A DNA stretch of 64,000 nt, from the NCBI GenBank assembly GCA_027623295.1, contig JAQBXR010000003.1, forward strand, positions 92,705-156,704, in the 5' to 3' direction. This document shows, one piece after another, positions 16,488 to 26,418 of this stretch (the stretch's first letter is position 1; each line of letters starts with the position of its first letter). This stretch comes from Planctomycetota bacterium. GTDB taxonomy: Bacteria; Planctomycetota; UBA1135. Both the position numbers and the translations under genes were made by a program. Under the pieces are notes generated by a model. The model worked only from the letters and a program-made list of their open reading frames with translations, did no database searches and had not been told where the DNA came from.

Positions 16488-18718
16488 GGTGTCTCCACTT
16501 TTTTCAAAACCGTTTTCTCCCAAGCAAAATCTCCCAGCACAATCTGGGTTGCCCTTGCCCGCGAAAAGTTTTTCAAAACGAAGGCTTGTCCCTGTTCAGC
16601 GAGACTACTCCGCGCTGACGAATCTGCCAACAACGCGATAATCCGTGCCGCAATCTCTTGAGGCGTATTTCCAATAACAAGAGGACATCCACTGACCGCT
16701 ATCCCTTCCGCTCCGATCTCAGTGGTTACAACCGGCAAACCGTTCGCCATGGCCTCCACCACTTTCCCCTTCACGCCAGCACCAAAGCGAAGCGGAACCA
16801 CGGCAATGTCTGCCATTTTGTAGGCCAGCCGAAGCGCTTCGTCATCAATCCGTCCATGAAGTTTTGTAACCCCCGACGCCAAGGCCTCGGTTCTGCGGCC
16901 TGCTCCTCCACCGACAAGATGAACCTGAACGTCTGGATGCTTTTCCACGATGAGCGGCAAAATTTGATCGTGGAACCAATGGACCGCGTCTTCATTGGGC
17001 GGATGTCCATAACCACCAACAAACAACAGGTTTCTCGCATTCGCCGATACCGAATAATCCACCAGGTCCTCGTAAAAGAAAATGGGCACCTCCAAAATGC
17101 GCTTCTCCGGGAAATCGCGACGCATGACCTCAGCTTCGTAGAGACTCGGAGTATGCACTGCATCTGAGGCTTCGATGAGGCGGTGCTCAATTAATTTTTG
17201 ACGCGCGGCCTCTGGGGAAATTCCAGTTTTCCCAGAGTTCTCCCAGCGCCGTTGCTCGCGAAGGTAATGAAGATCTACTACCTGAAAAACAATGCGGGCT
17301 TTGGTGTGGCGTCGCAAAGGTTCCATAAGCGGATCCGCAACTTCCCACCTACTTAGGTAAGCAAAGTCGATGCTACTCCCATGCTCTTTTAGCCAACTGT
17401 CCATATCTAGATACTCTTGCCCATGCAAAACCTCAACACCCGCAGCCTCCATGATGGCGGTATTAGGCTGAACCGGGAAAAGGTTTGATGGGCGGAACAA
17501 TACGCGATAGCCCAAATCTAAAAATAGTTGGATGTACATCCATGTGAGACGGAGGCCCGCCTCGTTTTCCCACTGCGGGATTTGATAGTCCGCAATCAGT
17601 ACACACGGCTTGTGAGTCCCGCGACACTGCGCCCGATCCAAGTTTTGAGGTCCGCCTGCTTGCTCGGCCTGCAATGTCTCGCGCCACTTCTCCTCGAACT
17701 TGATTTGGTTTTCAACTTGATAGCGCTTTAGGCCAGAATTTAGATCCGTGCCGTGAGAAACACCTTCAAGATGAGTCACTACCGCGCGTGGCTCGTAAAC
17801 AGTTCTATAGCCTGCTGCGCGCACCGCAAAGGCAAGATCGGCATCTTCGTAATAGGCCGGAGCAAAACGATCGTCGAACCCGCCAATTTTTTTCCATAAA
17901 AAATCTGGAATTAAAATGCATGCGCCAGATCCATAGTCCGTGTCCTTAAAGAAAGAAAACGCCGGAAGGTTCGGGTTTTGACCACGGCCGTAGTTCCACC
18001 CACTTCCATCGCTAAAAATAATCCCGCCCGCTTCCTGCAGGAGACCGTCCGCGCAAAGCAATTTGGCTGCAACCAAGCCGATCTCCTTGTCTGACTCTGC
18101 CCGGTTCACCATGGCCTCCAGCCAACCCTCGTGAACCAAGGTGTCGTTATTCAGGAAGACTAAATACTTGCCGCGGGCAAAGGTCGCGCCGTGATTGCAA
18201 TTGCGCAAGAACCGCAAGTTTTTCTCATTTCGAACAAAACGAACCCCCTTAGCCTTCTCTGGCAAATCTCTGATTTCGTCTTGTGAATTGTCGTCTAGGA
18301 TTAAGACTTCATATCGAATTTTGTTGCCCGAATAAGAAAGAATCGATTTGAGGCACCCATAAGTAATGCGCCATTGCTCAAACACTGGGATTAAAATCGA
18401 AACCACTGGCTCCTCTTGCTCCACAAATTCCAGCACCTCCACTTCTTCAAAAGTAAGTGTTTCGATGGCGTCGAGATAGGGATGCCCCTCCGCGCTTCCT
18501 GCTCTCCAGGTGCCGTGTGCATAGCGCAGAACGGGACCCGAAAGTCGCCCAAGGGTGGCTTGATAAAAGGCAAGCCTGCGGGTTCCCTTTGGCAGGACAA
18601 GACCCTTCACTTTTTGAGCCACCAAAACCATCCGCGCCACAAAGGGAACCCCCTGGGCCCTTAAGTTTTGGTTGAAGTGGCGAGCGCGTCGGGCGCTTCG
18701 AGCAAGAAAGCGAAACAT
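16481..18718 (-). CDS. Two-domain glycosyltransferase (GT2 fused to GT4)
   Basis: About 745 aa. The first half is a GT2 domain: VVSILIPVFEQWRITYGCLKSI, ILDDNSQD, YLVFLNNDTLVHEGWLEAM, GGFDDRFAPAYYEDADLAF. The second half is a GT4 domain: LLFVGGYGHPPNEDAVHWF, HLVGGGAG, ADIAVVPLRFGAGVKGKVVE, GLPVVTTEIGAEG. Fused enzymes of this kind often add two successive sugars. ATG 18718 is preferred to the GTG at 18769. The short basic N-terminus may bind the membrane. It starts the run of minus-strand genes that ends with the priming transferase at 11031. Confidence 0.84.
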   Translation of the reverse strand: MFRFLARSARRARHFNQNLRAQGVPFVARMVLVAQKVKGLVLPKGTRRLAFYQATLGRLSGPVLRYAHGTWRAGSAEGHPYLDAIETLTFEEVEVLEFVEQEEPVVSILIPVFEQWRITYGCLKSILSYSGNKIRYEVLILDDNSQDEIRDLPEKAKGVRFVRNEKNLRFLRNCNHGATFARGKYLVFLNNDTLVHEGWLEAMVNRAESDKEIGLVAAKLLCADGLLQEAGGIIFSDGSGWNYGRGQNPNLPAFSFFKDTDYGSGACILIPDFLWKKIGGFDDRFAPAYYEDADLAFAVRAAGYRTVYEPRAVVTHLEGVSHGTDLNSGLKRYQVENQIKFEEKWRETLQAEQAGGPQNLDRAQCRGTHKPCVLIADYQIPQWENEAGLRLTWMYIQLFLDLGYRVLFRPSNLFPVQPNTAIMEAAGVEVLHGQEYLDMDSWLKEHGSSIDFAYLSRWEVADPLMEPLRRHTKARIVFQVVDLHYLREQRRWENSGKTGISPEAARQKLIEHRLIEASDAVHTPSLYEAEVMRRDFPEKRILEVPIFFYEDLVDYSVSANARNLLFVGGYGHPPNEDAVHWFHDQILPLIVEKHPDVQVHLVGGGAGRRTEALASGVTKLHGRIDDEALRLAYKMADIAVVPLRFGAGVKGKVVEAMANGLPVVTTEIGAEGIAVSGCPLVIGNTPQEIAARIIALLADSSARSSLAEQGQAFVLKNFSRARATQIVLGDFAWEKTVLKKVETPC

Positions 18719-18857
18719 GGTTTTGGAAGAGGCCCTGAGGGGGAGGGGGTGGCCAGAAAAGGGTTGCACCTATTCTCCCATTTTCTCGCTAGGATGCCAG
18801 GTGCAGTCATGCGTCAATCCGCCCGCAGGCCTGTCTCTGCAAAATGCGTCTCTGGCC

Positions 18858-19703
18858 CTAGCGCATCCGCTTGGACTCAATAATCGAAGCCAAATCGTAA
18901 CCCAGTCGTTCACAAGGCGCAGTAAAGGCCTTCATAAAGTCGCCCACGTGATTTTTCACGAATGTCTCATAATCAGAATGCGTTCTCTTACCCCCCACGA
19001 AACGCTCCCCCTGTGCCTCAAAGGCTTGGGCCCGTGCCGGACTGTAAAACATCCCGGGTATTTGATGCGCGACCTCATGGTTTTCCAGGGCAGACATCCA
19101 CTTCTTGCTGCCAAATAGGCTGCCGCGCTCAATATCAAGAGTGTTCCAGCCCAAATCCAAAGCCTGATTTACCTTTTCCAACTCGCCGGAGCAATCTTTA
19201 ATTAGATCTTCAAATCGAACCAACGCCAAGCCCTTGGACCAAGACTCTGCATCACGCCAAGATTCATAATGATTCGTCCACCCGCCATCAAGCCGGTCGG
19301 GGCGAATTTCATACTGTTTCATGTTGGCCGATGAAATGAAACTTGAAAAAAAGTTATGCAGTTGATGTGGTTCTGAGATTTCAACGCCATTTAAACGATT
19401 ATGAGAAAGGCGGGACATCATGCAATCAAAGGGATTGCGCACTACAACGATGACGACATCTGCCTTGTTCGCAGCCAGGTTGCCCTCCCAATAAGGCATG
19501 TGCGTTTTCACGAAAGACCTCTCTGCGTCTCCGGCAAGCTCGGGCCAATCGATGTTTTTCCCCGTTTCCGGATTGTGCTTTTTTACCGAGCGGGAATCCA
19601 TCGCCCAGCCCTTCTCAATTCCATAAGTGAGAAAGCGAAACCAGGTGGCGCCAGACTTCGGGTAGGACGCAGTTAAAACTCTTTTGGTCTTTAAGCGAGA
19701 CAT
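18858..19703 (-). CDS. Sulfotransferase-family protein (Sulfotransfer_1-like)
   Basis: 281 aa. ASYPKSGATWFRFLTYG is the classical PAPS 5'-phosphosulfate loop (YPKSGxTW), and VIVVVRNPFDCMMSRLSHN the 3'-phosphate-binding motif with the conserved Arg and Ser. VKTHMPYW contributes the catalytic His typical of cytosolic-type sulfotransferases, and the C-terminal region fits the family. The ATG at 19703 is clear. Divergent from the membrane sulfatase-fold gene. The substrate could be a glycan or lipid. Confidence 0.82.
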   Translation of the reverse strand: MSRLKTKRVLTASYPKSGATWFRFLTYGIEKGWAMDSRSVKKHNPETGKNIDWPELAGDAERSFVKTHMPYWEGNLAANKADVVIVVVRNPFDCMMSRLSHNRLNGVEISEPHQLHNFFSSFISSANMKQYEIRPDRLDGGWTNHYESWRDAESWSKGLALVRFEDLIKDCSGELEKVNQALDLGWNTLDIERGSLFGSKKWMSALENHEVAHQIPGMFYSPARAQAFEAQGERFVGGKRTHSDYETFVKNHVGDFMKAFTAPCERLGYDLASIIESKRMR

Positions 19704-19892
19704 GATGACTAAAACTGGAAGTACAAGAAACGACTGCCTTCACGTGACGCGCGGATTCCTTGAGGCGTTTGCGGAAAACCAGGACGAACATGCAGTACCC
19801 AAGCCACAGTGTGGGGACGATGAAGACGATCAAAGCCTGAATGAAAAACCACATGGCGAAGCCGCCGAGCAGAGTATATCCTAGCTTCGCTG

Positions 19893-21740
19893 ATGCTTAG
19901 TCTCCTCAACACCCGCCTCACAAGTCGGCTCAGTAGCTCACTATGGCTCGGATTGGGCGGCGCTGGATTGGGCGCATTGGTTGGCGCAATCGAAGGCAGA
20001 TGGATAGCTCACAGAGACTTTATTCCACTCACACCCTTCTCCAGAGAGCTCCTCTCCATTTGCCTGGCTTACCTCGTGCTTGTAGGTGGGATCGGGATTT
20101 TGCTCGGCTTGGCGCGAAGGTGGAGTCGCCCGGAACGAATTGTTTGCGGATTGACTATGGCGTGCGCCGTTTGGGTTCTCCCTTATCAATCGACTTCGGG
20201 CGTAACCACAATCTTGGGGCTCAGCATGGTGGCCGGTGCGTGCGGGATTTTCCTCCGAAGCTCCACTCGGGTGCGCGGCATGCTCTGGATTTTTAATTTT
20301 TTGCTATTGCTGATCCTTTTGGCGGGCTATCCAAATCTTAATGCCACGGCCAAGCCTGCCGCTTCTCAAGGGGCGCCCAACGTTGTACTGGTGGTCATAG
20401 ACACGCTTCGTGCCGATGCCCTTTCTCCGTTTGGCTCCACCCGCCGGACGGAAAGCATTTCACCGGTCATGGATTCCCTAGCACAAAAGGGAACTCGATT
20501 TGATAAAGCCTACGCCCAAGCGCCATGGACTAGGCCGTCGACCGCTTCCTTGTTCACCGGGTTATACCCTGCGAGTCATGGCATTGTGACTCCGTTTGAT
20601 CCCTTAGACCCCTCACTCCAAACCATGGCGTCTATGCTGCAAAAAAGTGGCTATCAAACTATTGGCTTCTCCGCGAACCCCCAGGTTTCGGCAGCATTCG
20701 GTTTCCACAATGGCTTTGATCGTTTTTGGAATTCCACCACGCAACTGGAAGACCGATCTGCTGGCATTCGGCTACTAAGAAAATGGGGCTTGGGCAAGGT
20801 AGAAAAACAACCGGCCAGAGGTGTTCTGCATTCCACTGCGGACGACGTCAACCTGGCCATCAAAAAATGGGTGCGTGGTAATCGCGCCGATACACCGACC
20901 TTTCTTTACGTTCACTATCTGGACCCACACGACCCATACACTGCGCCGGAAGATTTACTCGGCCAGCCTCGTTTGGCCGAAGTGGAAGAGGCCCCTTTGT
21001 ATGCCAGCCAAGAATTGCCACCCTACCCTCTTGAGGGATCTTCACTTCCGAAAGTCAACTCACAGGAATTGCACGAACTGCAACGCCGCTATGACACGGA
21101 AGTTCGATATGTCGATGACCGCTTAGGCAAGATGCTGGAACTTTTGCGCGCTGAAGGAGTTTACGGTGAAGACGATTACTTGATGATCACCTCTGACCAT
21201 GGCGAAGAGTTTTATGAGCACAGACAGTGGCAGCACGGGCGATCGCTTTACGAAGAGATGATTCGTGTGCCTTTGATTATGGTTGGACCGACAGTCGCCA
21301 AAGATCAGGTCTTTCAAGAGCCTGTTGAATTGGTCGACGTCATGCCCACCGTTGCTGCCTGGGTCGGTGCGCCTCCACCTTTTGAGCAACATGGAGAAAA
21401 CCTATTTGGAAATCGCAAAAAGGTTGGCGCATTTTCGCATCGCCCTCGTGAGCAGCACCCCATTTGGTCCTTGCGTATTGCCGACCAAAAAGTCATATGG
21501 GTTAAAAATGGAGATCACTGGGTCAAGCTTGCTTTCGATTTGAAGGTTGACCCGCTTGAGGCGCATTCACTAGAAGCAGAAGGGGGTAAGCCTTTCTTGG
21601 CCATGCATCAACGCTTAGCGGAGCTTATGGAGTCTTCCGCACGGTATCGGCGAGAAGGGAATGGCGCGGTCGAACTCGGCGCGAGCGACGCGCAAGGATT
21701 GGAACAACTCGGTTATATCGACGGTGCAGAAGAAGACTGA
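19893..21740 (+). CDS. Membrane-anchored sulfatase-fold hydrolase or transferase
   Basis: 615 aa: about five membrane segments in the first 150 residues, then a periplasmic alkaline-phosphatase-superfamily domain. Metal ligands are visible in VVLVVIDTLRADALSPFG and ITSDHGEEFYEH. At the nucleophile site the segment PWTRPSTASLFTGLYPASHG puts Thr where type I sulfatases have the Cys or Ser converted to formylglycine, and the following conserved Arg is also absent. A true sulfatase is therefore doubtful; a phospho- or sulfo-hydrolase or transferase using Thr is possible. It sits among sulfotransferase genes, so a role in trimming or remodelling the sulfated glycan is a reasonable guess. Confidence 0.78.
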   Translation: MLSLLNTRLTSRLSSSLWLGLGGAGLGALVGAIEGRWIAHRDFIPLTPFSRELLSICLAYLVLVGGIGILLGLARRWSRPERIVCGLTMACAVWVLPYQSTSGVTTILGLSMVAGACGIFLRSSTRVRGMLWIFNFLLLLILLAGYPNLNATAKPAASQGAPNVVLVVIDTLRADALSPFGSTRRTESISPVMDSLAQKGTRFDKAYAQAPWTRPSTASLFTGLYPASHGIVTPFDPLDPSLQTMASMLQKSGYQTIGFSANPQVSAAFGFHNGFDRFWNSTTQLEDRSAGIRLLRKWGLGKVEKQPARGVLHSTADDVNLAIKKWVRGNRADTPTFLYVHYLDPHDPYTAPEDLLGQPRLAEVEEAPLYASQELPPYPLEGSSLPKVNSQELHELQRRYDTEVRYVDDRLGKMLELLRAEGVYGEDDYLMITSDHGEEFYEHRQWQHGRSLYEEMIRVPLIMVGPTVAKDQVFQEPVELVDVMPTVAAWVGAPPPFEQHGENLFGNRKKVGAFSHRPREQHPIWSLRIADQKVIWVKNGDHWVKLAFDLKVDPLEAHSLEAEGGKPFLAMHQRLAELMESSARYRREGNGAVELGASDAQGLEQLGYIDGAEED

Positions 21741-21808
21741 GATCTACGCGCGTCTATCGATGGCCTTTCTGAGCAACTACTCCACACAAAGCTCGGTCCA
21801 ACGTGAAC

Positions 21809-23014
21809 CTAGGTCTTGACTAATTCAGACCAACGCGGCAAAACAGCCTCCGCAGTAAAGGATCGTTCGGCCAAGGATTTCGAGCGCATCCGCATTCCCT
21901 CAAGTTCCGCGCGTTCGATATATGCCTGGTGGATAACGGCGGCCAGGGCTTCTGGATTGTTTTGTGCAACGTGGTAACCAATGCGTTCCTGCTCCACCAT
22001 TTGCGCAAGTTCGCTTTCGGCTTCAATCACCAGCAAGATCGCCGCCCCAACACCGAGGTAGGTCATGGTCTTGCTTGGATACGCATGACGATAAATATCT
22101 GGGTTGAGTGCAATGAGCCCGAGGTCGCAGGTCTTTATTACATGCACGGCATTTTCGATTGGATGATAGCCATGAAAAAAAACACTTCGATTCAATCGGG
22201 AGCCGGCAAGTTCTTCTAACCCTTCGCGCCCGACGCCGTCACCGAGTAAGTCAAAACGAACCGCTGGTAGGTCCTCAAGGAGGGCCATGGCTTCAAGCAT
22301 GGTTTCGAGCCCTTGGAAGCGTCCAAGGTTTCCTGCGAACAGAATACGGAAACTACCTTCTGGTTTTTCAAGTCCCTTCGGCATGTAGCCTTTGCCATCG
22401 AAAGACTGAAGCTGAAAATTATTTAAAACTTCAACGTTGTTGGTTGGCAACCCCCGTGCCGCAATGGCTTCGCGCATATCAGAAGAGAGAACAATAACCC
22501 GATCCGCCTTCGCACAGTTTTCCCGATCGATGCGCGAAAGAAATTTTGTAAGAAAACCTTTCTTGGCCAGGCCGGAAATTAGGGCGATCTCTGGGTAGAT
22601 GTCCATCATGTGATAGAAAAACTTACCTCCCCGTAAGTGGACACACTTTCGCGCGGCCGCCGCCACCAATACGGGAGGCATGGTCGATGCCATGACTAAG
22701 TCGTAACGTTTCTCTTTACGGCGAAAAAGAATGTGGCCGGCAATCGCACACATGAAAAACAACATATTCAACGCACGCACCGCATAATTACGTTTGGATT
22801 CTGGAAGTAACCGCACGCGCTTAACGTGAAATCCATCAAACTCCTGATGCCGTGGCATCTTTCGTTCTGCGGCCGCTTTGGTGTACGACGGCTGGGCAGT
22901 TAGAACCGTAACCTCGTGCCCGTCTGCAGCAAGCTGCGCGCCAATCGAACGCAGCATGGATGCGTACGGCGGAGAATCCGGCCAGAACCAGCGATGGATC
23001 AGGAGGATTTTCAA
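21809..23014 (-). CDS. wbuB: GT4 glycosyltransferase, WbuB-like (probable L-FucNAc transferase)
   Basis: 401 aa with the WbuB/WcaI-type N-terminus KILLIHRWFWPDSPPYASML and LAADGHEVTVLTAQPSY. GT4 features: ILFAGNLGRFQGLETML, LLGDGVGREGLEEL, and the donor-site region DLGLIALNPDIYRHAYPSK. Starts at TTG 23014 (AAGG 8 nt upstream), 10 bp after fnlC. Position directly behind the complete fnlA-fnlB-fnlC set strongly suggests the donor is UDP-N-acetyl-L-fucosamine, as for E. coli O26 WbuB. Donor assignment is from context and similarity, not from residues. Confidence 0.8.
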   Translation of the reverse strand: MKILLIHRWFWPDSPPYASMLRSIGAQLAADGHEVTVLTAQPSYTKAAAERKMPRHQEFDGFHVKRVRLLPESKRNYAVRALNMLFFMCAIAGHILFRRKEKRYDLVMASTMPPVLVAAAARKCVHLRGGKFFYHMMDIYPEIALISGLAKKGFLTKFLSRIDRENCAKADRVIVLSSDMREAIAARGLPTNNVEVLNNFQLQSFDGKGYMPKGLEKPEGSFRILFAGNLGRFQGLETMLEAMALLEDLPAVRFDLLGDGVGREGLEELAGSRLNRSVFFHGYHPIENAVHVIKTCDLGLIALNPDIYRHAYPSKTMTYLGVGAAILLVIEAESELAQMVEQERIGYHVAQNNPEALAAVIHQAYIERAELEGMRMRSKSLAERSFTAEAVLPRWSELVKT

Positions 23015-23024
23015 AGACTAAACC

Positions 23025-24179
23025 TTATGCGTCGCGAGTGAAGCCGGTGGGCATTGCCAAATTCGACCATGCCCGGTGCTGCCGTGCTGTGCCAAGAATC
23101 AAGTTCACCACACGCTGCGATGTATTGCCAACTTGGTAATCCGCCGGCACCTCTGGGATTTGCCCAGCCTCATATTGCTTGATGATAGCAGTCACTGCTT
23201 GGCATACGTTTTCCGGGTCCAAGCCGCACACGGTGATTACTCCTGTATCCATAGCTTCGGGCCGCTCAATCGCCTGACGCAAAGTTACTGCCGGGAATTT
23301 CATCATGGCGGATTCTTCGGAGATGGTTCCGCTGTCGGAAAGCGCGCAAAGGCAGTCGCGCTGCAGGCGGTTGTAATCGAAGTAGCCAAATGGCTTGAGG
23401 AATCGGATGTCTCCCTTTAACTCGCCGCGGTTTAAATCATCCAAACGTTTTTGCGTACGTGGATGAGTGGAAACCAAAACTGGCACTTGATGCTCCTTGG
23501 CCAAAGCCTCTAAAGAATCCAGCAACAGGTCCAGGCGCTCCGGGTTGTCGACGTTTTCCTCGCGATGGGCACTCACAATGAAGTACCTACCCTTTTCCAA
23601 TTGGTTGTCGCTGAGGGCAGTCGAAGCTTCGATGCCGTCGCGATAGGTATTAAAGACCTCGCGTAATGGCGATCCGGTCACATAAACTCGGCGTGGCTCA
23701 CATCCTTCATGCAGCAAATGGCGTCGCGCATGCTCGGTGTAGGCAAGGTTGAAGTCCGCCAAGTGATCAATCATGCGACGGTTGGTCTCTTCCGGCACGT
23801 TAGCATCGAAGCAACGGTTGCCCGCTTCCATGTGGTACACCGGCACACGCATTCGTTTTGCCATGATGGCCGCAATGGCGCTGTTGGTGTCGCCAAGTAC
23901 TAAAAATGCGTCTGGTTTTTCTTTTTGAAGAACCTTTTCTATTTCGATCAGAATATTGCCGAGCACCGCGCCAAGAGAGCTGACATCTACGCCAAGGAAG
24001 TGATCCGGCTTACGCACACCGAGCTCTTCAAAAAACAGCTCATTGAGTGCATAGTCCCAGTTTTGACCGGTGTGCACCAAAACATGGTCGGTGTGTTGAT
24101 CCAAAGCAGCGAGCACACACGACAAGCGGATAATCTCCGGACGCGTGCCGAGGCAAGTCATGACTTTCAATTTCTTCAC
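23025..24179 (-). CDS. fnlC: UDP-2-acetamido-2,6-dideoxy-L-talose 2-epimerase
   Basis: Last step of UDP-L-FucNAc synthesis (FnlC/WbjD/CapG). WecB-fold epimerase: TCLGTRPEIIRL, VHTGQNWDYALNELFF, VLGDTNSA, HMEAGNRCFDANVPEETNRR, SAHREENVDN, LSDSGTISEES. The CFD(x)NVPEE variant separates the FnlC branch from ordinary WecB. I start at GTG 24179, which overlaps the fnlB stop (GTGA) and is preceded by GAGAAGG; the TTG at 24194 and the ATG at 24161 are poorer. Confidence 0.88.
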   Translation of the reverse strand: MKKLKVMTCLGTRPEIIRLSCVLAALDQHTDHVLVHTGQNWDYALNELFFEELGVRKPDHFLGVDVSSLGAVLGNILIEIEKVLQKEKPDAFLVLGDTNSAIAAIMAKRMRVPVYHMEAGNRCFDANVPEETNRRMIDHLADFNLAYTEHARRHLLHEGCEPRRVYVTGSPLREVFNTYRDGIEASTALSDNQLEKGRYFIVSAHREENVDNPERLDLLLDSLEALAKEHQVPVLVSTHPRTQKRLDDLNRGELKGDIRFLKPFGYFDYNRLQRDCLCALSDSGTISEESAMMKFPAVTLRQAIERPEAMDTGVITVCGLDPENVCQAVTAIIKQYEAGQIPEVPADYQVGNTSQRVVNLILGTARQHRAWSNLAMPTGFTRDA

Positions 24180-25300
24180 TGAACCTTCTCCCAAACGGTG
24201 TCCGGTGCTTCCGGATCAAAAATTTCATGCGACCAAAACAGGGTTAACAAATTGGACTCACCCAGGTTGGTGATTTCGTGTGTGTGCAAGGTCGGCATGT
24301 CCACAAACTGATGGCGTTCACCACTCACATGAAACTCTTCCACTTTGTCATCAAACAATCGGCGAATGCGAATCACCGCCTCCCCAGACACCACCAAAAA
24401 GCGTTCCACCTTGTGATAGTGAAAATGATTGCCGCGCGTAATCCCAGGACGCGTGGTGGAAAGAAAGGTTTGCCCTCCGTTGTTTTCACGCACCGCCTCA
24501 AACAACCAACCGCGCTCGTCGGAGTGGAGGGTTAAATCCACCGGGAAGCCAGCTGGGTAAAGAGCGGCGCGATAGGTATTAAAGAAACACAAGTCCAAAC
24601 CACTGCGCAAATCTGGGACCGTGCGCTCCCCCCGGTAGGAGTGATCGAATGCTTGCAGTTTTTCCAACAGCTCCGAAGTTTTCATCTTCACCCCCGCCGG
24701 CTGAACCGAATCAACTGCAGGCCCGCTTGTATTACGGATGCACTCAAGCGCTAGAGCTGCGACTTCGGAAGCGTGAAGTAATTCTAAATCGGCATCGACG
24801 TGGATCTCGGTCTTCTCCCCTTTTGCAATCTGAGCGCAAAAAGTGTGCACCACCGAATTGTAAAACGGACGCCCGTGCTCACCGAAAACATGCGGCAAAA
24901 TTAGGTTCGTAAAACGTGCACCTTCTAACTCTGCCCATGCGCCAAACGCATCTGCCGCGTCGCGCTTAGACGCCCCATAACGACTTGCGCCTAGGCTATG
25001 GGTCGAATTCGAAAACAGAATATGTGGTTTGGCTTGGATTGCCTTACATGCCGCAATTAACTCGTGAGCCAATCTTAAATTTACTCTATAAACCTCTTCT
25101 TCCTCGCCCCGGTTCATGCCCGCAAAATGCACAATGGCATCGCATTGCGCAACGAAAGCCTGCAAAGACTCCGCGCTTTCAAACTCCGCGCGTCCAGCAG
25201 GGATAACGCTTATGTCCTTCTCTTGCAAATAGGCACAACGCGCATGCCAGCCAATTAAGCCGTGCACGCCGGTAATGCCGATTCTAACTGGATGGCTCAA
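24176..25300 (-). CDS. fnlB: UDP-FucNAc pathway reductase with C-terminal cupin (FnlB/CapF)
   Basis: 374 aa. An N-terminal SDR domain (GITGVHGLIGWHARCAYLQ, then HFAGMNRGEEEEVYRVN) is followed by a cupin domain with metal-binding residues in TRGNHFHYHKVERFLVVSG. This bifunctional architecture is specific to CapF/WbjC/FnlB, the C3-epimerase/C4-reductase step. Starts at TTG 25300, overlapping the fnlA stop (TTGA), with GAGG upstream. Length matches CapF. Confidence 0.9.
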   Translation of the reverse strand: MSHPVRIGITGVHGLIGWHARCAYLQEKDISVIPAGRAEFESAESLQAFVAQCDAIVHFAGMNRGEEEEVYRVNLRLAHELIAACKAIQAKPHILFSNSTHSLGASRYGASKRDAADAFGAWAELEGARFTNLILPHVFGEHGRPFYNSVVHTFCAQIAKGEKTEIHVDADLELLHASEVAALALECIRNTSGPAVDSVQPAGVKMKTSELLEKLQAFDHSYRGERTVPDLRSGLDLCFFNTYRAALYPAGFPVDLTLHSDERGWLFEAVRENNGGQTFLSTTRPGITRGNHFHYHKVERFLVVSGEAVIRIRRLFDDKVEEFHVSGERHQFVDMPTLHTHEITNLGESNLLTLFWSHEIFDPEAPDTVWEKVQ

Positions 25301-26322
25301 GAAGAAGCCCTCGCCTCTTTCTGTGCAGCCCGAATCTCGGGCAATGACAACAATAGATTTTCTACTGCAGCAACATCTAACTGCTCTGTGTTGCGCGAGG
25401 TGTAATCCTCCACATCAATTTCTTTGGTGTCGCCTTCGGTGAAAAACTTCCCGTAGTTCATATCGCGGCCATCCATGCGAACCCGTAAGTAATCACCCAT
25501 GTCTTCAGAGCGGCGCAACTCCTCCGCACTTGAAAGCGCCTCATATAGTTTTTCTCCATGGCGGATGCCAATCACCTTGACCGGATTGTCGGCCTTGAAA
25601 ATATTTTTCAGGGCCGTCACCAAGTCTCCCATGGTGCACGCCGGTGCCTTACGCACAAAGAGATCGCCTTGCTCGGCATGCGTGAAAGCAAACTCCACTA
25701 GATCCACCGCCTGCGTTAGTGGCATTAGAAAGCGTGTCATTGAGGGCTCGGTCAGGGTCAGCGCTTTACCGCTTTGGATCTGCCTCACGAACAAGGGGAT
25801 GACTGATCCACGCGAGTACATCACGTTGCCATAACGCACGCAAGAAACGCGGGTTTCTTCCTTGGACAAGCTTCGCGCGGCAGCCATGGCGACCTTCTCC
25901 ATGAGAGCTTTGGTCATGCCCATCGCGTTGGCTGGATAAACCGCTTTATCCGTCGACAAACAAACCACACTCTCCACTCCAGCATGCGCCGCTGCATCGA
26001 TGACATTGCGGCTGCCCTCCACGTTGGTGCGCACGGCTTCCATTGGGAAAAACTCGCAGGAGGGCACCTGCTTCAGCGCTGCGGCATGAAACACCATGTT
26101 CACCCCTTTCATGGCACGCGTGACAGATGCGGAGTCGCGAACATCGCCAATGTAGAACTTAAGACGATGGTCCTCGTAACGAGTACGCATGGAGTCTTGC
26201 TTCGCTTCGTCGCGGCTGAAAATCCGAATCTCGCCTACGCCGCGTTCCAACAAGCTATCCACCATGGCGGTTCCAAAGGAACCTGTGCCACCGGTGATGA
26301 GGATGATTTTATTCTGCAACAT
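25297..26322 (-). CDS. fnlA: UDP-GlcNAc 4,6-dehydratase/5-epimerase (FnlA/CapE)
   Basis: First enzyme of the UDP-L-FucNAc pathway, 341 aa. NAD-binding IILITGGTGSFGTAMVDSLL, MVFHAAALKQVPSCEFFP, and STDKAVYPANAMGMTKALME with Met in place of the usual catalytic Tyr, as in CapE/WbjB. MRFLMPLTQAVDLVEFA and IGIRHGEKLYEALSS complete the family pattern. Leads a tight operon fnlA-fnlB-fnlC-wbuB, each junction overlapping or about 10 bp. The ATG at 26322 is clear. Confidence 0.92.
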   Translation of the reverse strand: MLQNKIILITGGTGSFGTAMVDSLLERGVGEIRIFSRDEAKQDSMRTRYEDHRLKFYIGDVRDSASVTRAMKGVNMVFHAAALKQVPSCEFFPMEAVRTNVEGSRNVIDAAAHAGVESVVCLSTDKAVYPANAMGMTKALMEKVAMAAARSLSKEETRVSCVRYGNVMYSRGSVIPLFVRQIQSGKALTLTEPSMTRFLMPLTQAVDLVEFAFTHAEQGDLFVRKAPACTMGDLVTALKNIFKADNPVKVIGIRHGEKLYEALSSAEELRRSEDMGDYLRVRMDGRDMNYGKFFTEGDTKEIDVEDYTSRNTEQLDVAAVENLLLSLPEIRAAQKEARASS

Positions 26323-26418
26323 GGTTCGCGGCCGCGGCCTAGATTGGCCGCGTATAGGTTAACGACGCCCCCTGCACCGCACCGATGAACTTCTTTGTTC
26401 AGAAGCCCTAAAATCAGC

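Noticed and set aside
19615..19854. 79-codon minus-strand frame starting with a hydrophobic segment (ALIVFIVPTLWLGYCMFVLV) ahead of the sulfotransferase at 18858-19703
   Set aside because: The hydrophobic start looks gene-like, but the rest runs out of frame into the sulfotransferase gene for about 90 bases and has no family resemblance. It could be a small membrane protein; not supported well enough to annotate.
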